DNA from: Tychonema sp. LEGE 06208
Lineage (GTDB): Bacteria; Cyanobacteriota; Cyanobacteriia; Cyanobacteriales; Microcoleaceae
Length of the DNA stretch: 64,000 bases
Direction: 5' to 3'
Assembly (NCBI RefSeq): GCF_015207505.1
Contig: NZ_JADEWT010000018.1
Coordinates: forward strand, 1 to 64,000
The position numbers and the translations under genes were made by a program. The notes below the pieces were generated by a model. It searched no databases. It was not told where the DNA came from and saw only the letters and a list, made by a program, of their open reading frames with translations. Positions 57,939-64,000 of this stretch are shown here, one piece after another; positions within the stretch are counted from its first letter, which is position 1, and the number at the start of each line of letters is the position of its first letter.

Positions 57939-60032
57939 ATGCTTGGAATCACACTCAGCACGCGCTACAGCATTATCCGTCACTTGGGAGGCGGCGGATT
58001 TGCTCAAACTTATTTAGCTGAAGATAAACAGCTACCAGGCAATCACCTCTGTGTCGTCAAGCAGCTTAAACCTCAAGCAACCGATCCGGAAACTCTACAG
58101 ATAGCCCGACGTTTGTTCGATACTGAAGCACAGGTTTTGTACAAGTTGGGAAATCACGATCGCATTCCGCAACTTTTTGCTTATTTTGAAGAAAATCAAG
58201 AGTTTTATCTCGTTCAAGAATTTATCGAAGGTCACGATTTAAGTCAAGAAATTACGCCCGCTTCTCCGGGAAATGCCGGAGGCATGAAGGAAGAGCGAGT
58301 TATTTGTATATTGGAGGAAGTTCTCGAAATCTTAGATTTTGTACACCAGCAAAATGTGATTCACCGCGATGTAAATCCTCGCAATATCCTGCGCCGAAAT
58401 CGAGATAATAAGTTAGTGTTAATCGACTTTGGAGCAGTTAAAGAAATCACTACTCAAATTACTAATCCTCAGCCGAAGAATAGCTTAAGTGTGAGCATCG
58501 GAACTCCCGGTTATATGCCCAGCGAACAAGCTCACGGTAATCCGAAACTCAGCAGCGATATTTATGCCGCAGGGGCGATCGCAATTCAGTTTCTCACGGG
58601 CATCAATCCTCATCAAATGACCAAAGATCCGAATACAGAGGAAATTATTTGGCAGGATAAAGCATCGGTGAGTCCTGAATTTGCCAAGATTTTAGATCGG
58701 ATGGTAAAGTACGATTTTCGGCAGCGCTATTCTAGTGCCGGCGAAACACTGGAAGCTATTAAAGAATTGAAAAAATCTTTCAGCGGTACTGTTCCGATAT
58801 TACCTCCGGTTGCTGCTGCGAAAAAGTCGCCTAAACCTGGTCAAAAACTATATTTAAAAATTGGGGCGCTCGCCGGCGTGATTGGCATCACGATTCTCGC
58901 ATCAATTTATGGTGTACATACTTTTAATTCTGCCAATGCAACTGATTTGTACAACCGAGGAAATACCCTTTACAATTTAAGCCGATTTGAAGAAGCTCTG
59001 GCAGCTTACGATCGAGCAATAACTCTCAGGCCAGACTACGCGGAAGTTTGGCAGGAAAAAGCTAAAACTTTATATGAATTGAAAAAATATCGGGAATCGC
59101 AGTTAGCTTACGATCGAGCAATAGAATTAAAGCCGGAATATTTGGAAGCTTGGACGGGACGCGGTTATGCTTTGGATAAGTTGCAACAGTCTCAAGAGGC
59201 GATCGCATCTTTTGACAACGCTTTAAAAATCCAGCCCGACTATGCCGCAGCGTGGGAAGGAAAAGGCGATACCCTGTTAGATTCCCAGCGCTACGAAGAA
59301 GCGATCGCATCCTACGAAAAAGCCGTACAATTTCAGCCAAATTCGTACCGGGCGCGGTACAATATGGGGCAAGCTTACCAAAAATTAAAACAGTACGATC
59401 GCGCCGTAGAATCCTATCAACAAGCAGTTGAAATCAAATTTGACAATTCTGAGGCTTGGTACAATTTAGGCAATGTTTTCCTAGAATTAAACAAAAATCA
59501 AGAAGCTTTGGAAGCCTACGAAAAAGCCGTGCGGTTTCAGCCAAATTTTTATCAAGCCTGGTACAGTAAAGGCATCGCTTTGCTGAAAATGCGGAAGCAT
59601 GAAGAAGCGGTAGAAGCTTACGAAAAAGCGGTTAAATTAAAACCAGATTATTATCAAGCATGGTATAATTTAGGCTGGTCGTACCACGAATTGCGTCGGT
59701 ACGAACAAGCAATTGAGTGTTACAGCAAAGCCTTAGATTTGAATCCGAAAGAATTTCAAGCCTGGTACAATAGAGGCAATGCTCAGTACAATTTGCAGCG
59801 GTACGAAGATGCGATCGCCTCTTACAACGAAGCCGTCTATGTCAAGCCGGACTATTCGGAAGCTTGGTACAGCCGCGGCAATGCGCTGGTAGCGGTAAAA
59901 AGATACGGAGATGCGATCGCCTCCTATGATAAAGCAATTCGCTACAAACCGGATTACGGAGCCGCAATCGAGGCAAAAAAGCGGGCCGAAAGTCAGCTTG
60001 GAAACAATGGGCTACAGCTCAAACAACAATAA
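57939..60032 (+). CDS. Ser/Thr protein kinase with membrane segment and TPR array
   Basis: A 697-residue eukaryotic-type kinase. Kinase domain (about 5-285): glycine loop LGGGGFAQTYLA, Lys41, catalytic loop HRDVNPRN (142-149) and DFG at 163-165. The Lys that usually follows HRD+1 in HRDxKxxN is Asn146. A membrane helix is at about 306-328 (IGALAGVIGITILASIYGV), then about ten TPR units of 34 residues to the end. The TPRs are highly regular (EAW-x-NLGN, YEKAV), probably grown by duplication. Topology predicts the kinase inside the cell and the TPRs outside or lumenal. The partner is not known. No neighbouring kinase-linked genes. Confidence 0.92.
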   Translation: MLGITLSTRYSIIRHLGGGGFAQTYLAEDKQLPGNHLCVVKQLKPQATDPETLQIARRLFDTEAQVLYKLGNHDRIPQLFAYFEENQEFYLVQEFIEGHDLSQEITPASPGNAGGMKEERVICILEEVLEILDFVHQQNVIHRDVNPRNILRRNRDNKLVLIDFGAVKEITTQITNPQPKNSLSVSIGTPGYMPSEQAHGNPKLSSDIYAAGAIAIQFLTGINPHQMTKDPNTEEIIWQDKASVSPEFAKILDRMVKYDFRQRYSSAGETLEAIKELKKSFSGTVPILPPVAAAKKSPKPGQKLYLKIGALAGVIGITILASIYGVHTFNSANATDLYNRGNTLYNLSRFEEALAAYDRAITLRPDYAEVWQEKAKTLYELKKYRESQLAYDRAIELKPEYLEAWTGRGYALDKLQQSQEAIASFDNALKIQPDYAAAWEGKGDTLLDSQRYEEAIASYEKAVQFQPNSYRARYNMGQAYQKLKQYDRAVESYQQAVEIKFDNSEAWYNLGNVFLELNKNQEALEAYEKAVRFQPNFYQAWYSKGIALLKMRKHEEAVEAYEKAVKLKPDYYQAWYNLGWSYHELRRYEQAIECYSKALDLNPKEFQAWYNRGNAQYNLQRYEDAIASYNEAVYVKPDYSEAWYSRGNALVAVKRYGDAIASYDKAIRYKPDYGAAIEAKKRAESQLGNNGLQLKQQ

Positions 60033-60057
60033 TTAATTCTTAACTAAATTTGCTATT

Positions 60058-60192
60058 ACTTCTTAGTCCGCCTTCGCGGACTTTGTGTGATAAAAAGCGA
60101 TTTCAATCGCCGAACGATCGTGGTATTACTCTTAGTCTCGCGTTGCGCGGACTTTGTGCGACAAGAAGCGATTTCAATCGCCGAATGATAAT
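60058..60192. repeat. Two direct copies of a palindromic repeat
   Basis: Two approximately 65-base units, each with cttagtc..cgcggactttgtg followed by aagcgatttcaatcgccgaa. The gtccgccttcgcggac part folds on itself, as does gcgatttcaatcgc. Probably a dispersed element. Confidence 0.75.
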
Positions 60193-60208
60193 GGAGATAG
60201 GTGAACTT

Positions 60209-60946
60209 TCACCTAACAGCAGGACTAATTACCGTAACGCGGCGGCTGTCTACCAACATCGGCCAAAAACCTCGATCGCTCAATGCTTTTACCGCAGCAG
60301 TAGCGGCATTTTGATCCGTGGTATAAGCGACGAATAAAAAAGGACGCTGGCCGTAGGAAGCCAAGCCTACTTGCGTGCCCAATGCTTGCTTGACTTGGGT
60401 GGCTAATTCCGGTTGATTGAAATAATCCACTAACACTGCATAACCGGGGCCTAGGGCTTGGGGATTGAACCCAATATTACCGGTTTGAGGATTGGCGATT
60501 GGTTCAGAACCTGTTGCTGGTTCAGGGTTGTAGACGGGCAAATTTTGAGGAAGTGCCGCTGCGGGCGATCGTACTACATAAGCTTGCAATCCGACAACAT
60601 CTTCGATATATTTAACCCAATCGCTAGCAATTTGCGAGTCGCGAAAGCCACCAACTCGCGTCACCGTATCGTTGATGTACCGACAAACTGTATTGTCAGT
60701 ATTTCCGGGAAAAGAGCGTTTTGCTTTTTCTTGCTGTTCGGGTGTTCGGGTGACAATTAACAGTAGATATTCGTCGGACAGCGGCGGTTCGCAGCTCGAC
60801 TGAGCTTTAACAGAACTCGATAAAATTGTCAAGGTCAAAAGAGCGATCGTCGTAGCAGAAAATAGGGGAAAAAAGACAAAAATATTGTACAATTTTCCCG
60901 TTAATTTTCCTAGCTTAGCTGTAGATTCTTTTGCTAGTTGATTCAT
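60209..60946 (-). CDS. Conserved secreted protein of unknown function
   Basis: A 245-residue protein with an N-terminal signal sequence (FPLFSATTIALLTLTILSS, cleavage near VKAQSS). The mature part has EYLLLIVTRTPEQQEKAKRS, then a Pro/Asn-rich linker and GPGYAVLVDYFNQPELATQV, whose paired strands and helices resemble a SPOR-like fold. I cannot name a family. Its ATG overlaps the ycf54 stop (ATGA), so both are co-translated. The pair suggests a role tied to the same membrane process as Ycf54, but this is inference. Cys residues in SSCEPP and TVCRYI could pair. Confidence 0.75.
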   Translation of the reverse strand: MNQLAKESTAKLGKLTGKLYNIFVFFPLFSATTIALLTLTILSSSVKAQSSCEPPLSDEYLLLIVTRTPEQQEKAKRSFPGNTDNTVCRYINDTVTRVGGFRDSQIASDWVKYIEDVVGLQAYVVRSPAAALPQNLPVYNPEPATGSEPIANPQTGNIGFNPQALGPGYAVLVDYFNQPELATQVKQALGTQVGLASYGQRPFLFVAYTTDQNAATAAVKALSDRGFWPMLVDSRRVTVISPAVR

Positions 60947-61269
60947 GCTGTCTGTAGCGATGCGAGGGCATCGGGAATATTTGCTGACGGTGCTTGAAAC
61001 TCACCTGTCAGTACATATTCTAGTCGAAGTTTCAACCATGTAATGAAAACAGGATCGGTGGAAATAATGGCTGCTGCGGGTTGAGGGCATTTTGCTTTGA
61101 CTTCTGCCATTGTCGCATCTTCTAGAAAAGCTGGCTGTTTGACCAACCAGAAGTCTATTTGTTTTTCTTGTTCGTTGTAATTGCGAATTCTTTCTTTAAA
61201 CACTTCATCAAGGGCTTCTTCTTCTAGCAAAAAGCGTTGGCTGGCTAAAACGTAGTAGTAGGTTTGCAT
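60943..61269 (-). CDS. ycf54: Ycf54-like cyclase accessory protein
   Basis: A 108-residue protein matching the Ycf54 (DUF2488) family, from memory almost position by position: YYYVLASQRFLLEEEALDEV, QIDFWLVKQPAFLE and ISTDPVFITWLKLRLEYVLT. In cyanobacteria Ycf54 is required for assembly and activity of the AcsF Mg-protoporphyrin ester cyclase. AcsF is encoded 11 kb upstream in this window. Its stop overlaps the start of the next gene. The start ATG at 61269 is the conserved family start. Expected at the inner face of thylakoid or plasma membrane. Confidence 0.93.
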   Translation of the reverse strand: MQTYYYVLASQRFLLEEEALDEVFKERIRNYNEQEKQIDFWLVKQPAFLEDATMAEVKAKCPQPAAAIISTDPVFITWLKLRLEYVLTGEFQAPSANIPDALASLQTA

Positions 61270-61972
61270 TTTTGTCGGTTGTTAGGGGTTGACGGTTAGC
61301 GGTTAAAGCCGCCTGTATCTGCCAGTTTTGCTGGTCAGGGGCGGGTTGGCCGAGTTGCGGCAGTTTGAGAGTTCTAAACTCTTGTGCCGTTTACTTTACC
61401 TTATTTGTTGTCATCTTGGGTAGGTGCAGAGCAAGTTGTGTCTGAAAAATCTTTGGTGGTGAGAGTTCGGGGAGTTGTGAGAGTTGCGAGAGTTGCAGGT
61501 TTTTTGGGGATTTGGGCGATGATTTTTCGGGCTGGTGATTTTTGGGAAAATTTAGGTGACAATAGGAAATTAGATGGAATTGCACGTTGAATAATTACCA
61601 ATTATTCAGGAAATCTGGGGGTTGTTCAACCTGATTGGGAGTGGTTTGCATAGGAAAACACTTGAGAGAGTTTTTGATTGCGATCCCTAAAAAAAGGCTT
61701 TCATGGCGAGCAAACTGCTTGCGGGAAAATCAAGGGTTTGTGACTACTACCTAAAAACAGTCCTGACTATTGTATTAAAAATGTAAAATGTGTGGATTGA
61801 TTTGCTCGCGCCGCAGGGCGATCGCCCCGCTGTCACTTCCCCGTTCCCCCAAAAGCGATCGCCCTCAACCCATGCTCAAATAAGCTCAACAAATCAGCTA
61901 AATTTGTTGCCCAGGGAATGCAGCCAAAGGCTAAACTTATCTAAGTTTTACCATAAAATTTTCTCCCCCTTC
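61270..61972. other. Gene-free region between ycf54 and the glycosyltransferase
   Basis: No gene supported. Bases 61738-61764 (gtgactactacctaaaaaca) match the right arm of the inverted-repeat element near 23938-23960. A run of gagagttgcgagagttgc (61478-61496) is low complexity. The reading frame of the glycosyltransferase opens at 61790, but that part is not conserved. Confidence 0.5.
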
Positions 61973-63178
61973 ATGAATATCGCCTATCTAGTCAACCAAT
62001 ATCCCAAAGTCAGCCACAGCTTTGTCCGCAGAGAAATACTCGCAGTGGAAAAATGCGGCATAAAAATCGCACGTTTTTCGGTCCGATCCTGCGAGTCAGA
62101 ACTCGTTGATGAAGCCGACAAACTAGAGCAAGAATTGACTAAAGTAATCTTAGGAGTTGGCGTACAGGGCCTAGCGTGGGGTTTGCTGCGCGTTGCCGCA
62201 ACTAGACCAATTCGATTCCTCCAAGCTGTGCAGTTAATGTTCCAAGTTGGCTGGCACTCGGAACGGGGGATTTTGCTGCATCTAGCTTATTTAGCAGAAG
62301 CTTGCATTCTTTTAAATTGGTTTGCAGAATCCGGTACAGAACACGTTCACGCTCACTTCGGCACAAATTCCACAACAGTTGCCATGCTGTGCCGCGTGCT
62401 GGGCGGCCCGACTTACAGTTTCACAGTTCACGGCCCCGAAGAATTTGATAAAGCTACACTTCTTTCCTTAGACGAAAAAATTAAACGATCGACCTTTGTA
62501 GCAGCAGTCAGTTCCTTCGGTAAAAGTCAGCTTTTTCGGTGGTGCGATCGCACTTATTGGTCAAAAATCCACGTCATACACTGCGGAGTCGATGCAGCAT
62601 TTTTAGTTCACCCGCACGTCCCCATACCCGCAGCACCCCGCCTAGTTTGTGTCGGCAGGCTCAGCGAACAAAAAGGCCATTTGTTATTGCTAGAAGCCGC
62701 CAGCAAGCTAGCAGTTCAAGGCTTGGAGTTTAAATTGGTATTTGTTGGAGACGGGCCGCTGCGAGCTGAAATTGAACAGCAGATTGCACAACTCAATCTG
62801 CAAAACTATATAGAAATTACCGGCTGGGCCAGTGGCGATCGAGTTCAGCAAGAAATTTTAGCTTCCCGCGCCATGGTATTGCCAAGTTTTGCCGAAGGTT
62901 TACCCGTCGTAATTATGGAAGCCCTCGCTCTGAATCGGCCCGTAATTAGCACCTATGTTGCCGGCATCCCGGAACTCGTAGAACCCGGTGTTTGCGGTTG
63001 GTTAGTTCCTCCCGGTTCCGTAGAAGCATTAGCTGTGGCGATGCGCGCGGCCTTGGAAGCACCTTTAGAAAAGCTAGAAGAAATGGGGAAAACAGGAGCA
63101 GAACGGGTAGCTAAACAACACAATATCGATTTAGAAGCAAAAAAATTAGTCGCGCTGTTTGAAAGTTCTATCGAGTGA
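61973..63178 (+). CDS. GT4-family glycosyltransferase
   Basis: A 401-residue glycosyltransferase of the GT4 family (GT-B fold), of the kind found in exopolysaccharide gene clusters. The start MNIAYLVNQYPKVSHSFVRR at 61973 is the family start. The N-terminal fold has HVHAHFGTNSTTVAMLC and FTVHGPEEFD. The C-terminal domain has LVCVGRLSEQKGH and the E-x7-E motif FAEGLPVVIMEALALNRPVI. The substrate is unknown. It is not in a visible polysaccharide cluster; csaB and the GT39 gene are too far to be linked. Cytoplasmic. Confidence 0.93.
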   Translation: MNIAYLVNQYPKVSHSFVRREILAVEKCGIKIARFSVRSCESELVDEADKLEQELTKVILGVGVQGLAWGLLRVAATRPIRFLQAVQLMFQVGWHSERGILLHLAYLAEACILLNWFAESGTEHVHAHFGTNSTTVAMLCRVLGGPTYSFTVHGPEEFDKATLLSLDEKIKRSTFVAAVSSFGKSQLFRWCDRTYWSKIHVIHCGVDAAFLVHPHVPIPAAPRLVCVGRLSEQKGHLLLLEAASKLAVQGLEFKLVFVGDGPLRAEIEQQIAQLNLQNYIEITGWASGDRVQQEILASRAMVLPSFAEGLPVVIMEALALNRPVISTYVAGIPELVEPGVCGWLVPPGSVEALAVAMRAALEAPLEKLEEMGKTGAERVAKQHNIDLEAKKLVALFESSIE

Positions 63179-63189
63179 TTTAAAAAGGC

Positions 63190-63410
63190 AATTGAGGATA
63201 CGGCAATGCCGTTTCCCTACCCAAAATATTTGATATAAAAAGGATACAGCAATGCCGTTTCCCTACCTCAAAACAATCAATTTTTCTCGCGAGAAAACAA
63301 GCAACTGAGGACACGGCAGTGCCGTTTCCCTACCCCAAAATAATCACGAGATCCCCTAAAATGTCACCATCGCCCGATTAATTGTAGGGACACGGCATTG
63401 CCGTGTCCTG
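63190..63410. repeat. Four copies of a GGACACGGCAnTGCCGTGTCC-type repeat
   Basis: Copies at about 63194-63220, 63241-63266, 63309-63336 and 63384-63410. The last is nearly a perfect palindrome (ggacacggcattgccgtgtcc). The first three end gccgtttccctac. They fill the spacer between the glycosyltransferase and the MoxR gene. Confidence 0.8.
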
Positions 63411-63439
63411 ACTGTGGATAATATTAATCTCAATGCTTT

Positions 63440-64000
63440 TTAAGGAATAGGAACAGATTTCAACAACTTATCAACAATCGTCTTAGCCCTCCTTCCCCCC
63501 GCCGGAATCAACCGGTGAGAAAGTACGTGCGGCGCCACATACTTAACATCATCATCAGTAGCAAAATCCCGGCCCTCCATAAATGCCAAAGCCTGGGACG
63601 CCCGGTGTAAAGCCACCGCACCCCGGGGACTCACTCCCAGAGTAATCTCTTCATCCTCGCGGGTCGATCGCACCAAATCAACAATATACTGCTTCAAAGA
63701 GCCTTCTACCTTCACCGCAGCACACAAGCGGCGCAATTCCTGCACCTCAGATAAAGAAATACAAGGCTGCAAATCCTCAACTGCAAAAGTATCAGACAGC
63801 CGTTCCAACATTTGCAACTCTTCCAACGCAGCGGGATAGCCCAAAGTCAAAGACAAAGTAAACCGATCCATCTGCGCTTCCGGTAGCGGAAAAGTGCCTT
63901 GATATTCGATCGGGTTTTGAGTCGCAATCACAAAAAACGGTGCCGGAACACTCCGAGAAATTCCGTCTACCGTCACCTGCTTTTCTTCCATCACTTCCAG
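63440..64000 (-). CDS. MoxR-family AAA ATPase, C-terminal part (5' end off window)
   Basis: The C-terminal part of a MoxR-type AAA+ ATPase; the frame is open to the right edge, so the Walker A and B parts are outside. Visible parts are MEEKQVTVDG, the sensor-1 region PFFVIATQNPIEYQGTFPLP, the arginine-finger-like EAQMDRFTL and the sensor-2 GVSPRGAVALHRASQA. MoxR proteins usually act as chaperones, often beside a DUF58 and a von Willebrand A protein. Those neighbours would be downstream; none is present here on the left side, and the gene ends 261 bases after the glycosyltransferase. No function can be fixed. Confidence 0.92.
   Translation of the reverse strand: MEVMEEKQVTVDGISRSVPAPFFVIATQNPIEYQGTFPLPEAQMDRFTLSLTLGYPAALEELQMLERLSDTFAVEDLQPCISLSEVQELRRLCAAVKVEGSLKQYIVDLVRSTREDEEITLGVSPRGAVALHRASQALAFMEGRDFATDDDVKYVAPHVLSHRLIPAGGRRAKTIVDKLLKSVPIP

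Noticed and set aside
61790-61972. Longer N-terminus for the GT4 glycosyltransferase
   Set aside because: The 61 upstream residues are not like the family; MNIAYLVNQYP at 61973 is the conserved start.

Overview
The window looks like chromosomal DNA of a filamentous cyanobacterium of the Oscillatoriales (Microcoleus/Oscillatoria-like). Evidence: the HIP1 octamer GCGATCGC and its GATCG core occur throughout; chlorophyll-synthesis genes are present (AcsF cyclase, Ycf54); several cyanobacteria-restricted families occur (DUF1816, DUF2499, DUF3593, CSP41-like epimerase, RNase E with an RRRRRRSSA tail); and many intergenic spaces carry seven-base tandem repeats of the STRR type. I see no rRNA, tRNA, tmRNA, RNase P RNA, CRISPR array, prophage or complete insertion sequence.

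Layout. 0-5.3 kb: the 3' end of a radical SAM/DUF2344 gene, a 1.1-kb gene-free leader, then rne and rnhB overlapping as an operon. 5.4-17.4 kb: a signalling block with a 2039-residue Ser/Thr kinase-AAA-GAF-PAS-histidine kinase, a lone receiver, a receiver-PAS-adenylate cyclase translationally coupled to it, and a facing five-PAS histidine kinase. 18.4-31.9 kb: mostly housekeeping (trpD, an aspartyl protease-like protein, carA, a STAS protein, Mini-RNase III, RlmB with a repeat-expanded tail, DUF1816, an alpha/beta hydrolase, a class A beta-lactamase-fold protein, a stand-alone IS630-type HTH protein, gatA). 32-38.9 kb: a second hydrolase, a pentapeptide-repeat protein, an anti-sigma-type ATPase whose halves are in permuted order, DUF3593, and a zinc-ribbon Ser/Thr kinase with WD40 repeats. 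39-46.6 kb: intact intein-free dnaE, an LprI-like protein, DUF2499, csaB, a Uma2 nuclease-fold protein, trmB. 46.9-64 kb: a PMT-type glycosyltransferase, acsF, a TM2 protein, rpmF, queA, an unknown, a UPF0102 nuclease, a lumenal pentapeptide protein, dnaG, a CSP41-like epimerase, a Ser/Thr kinase-TPR protein, an unknown secreted protein coupled to ycf54, a GT4 glycosyltransferase and the C-terminal part of a MoxR ATPase.

How genes may work together. The 5.4-17.4 kb block has all parts of a phosphorelay ending in cAMP synthesis: two histidine kinases without receivers beside one lone receiver and one receiver-cyclase. AcsF and Ycf54, which act together at the ring-E cyclase step of chlorophyll synthesis, are both here 11 kb apart. 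STAS and anti-sigma-type proteins suggest partner-switching regulation, but nothing in the sequence pairs them directly.

The most unusual observations are the permuted anti-sigma ATPase, the receiver/cyclase signalling block, repeat DNA that has been read into proteins (RnhB, the large kinase, QueA, the radical SAM protein, RlmB), and an intact dnaE at the site where most cyanobacteria have a split intein. I found no complete undescribed defence or biosynthetic system; most of the window is ordinary cyanobacterial chromosome.
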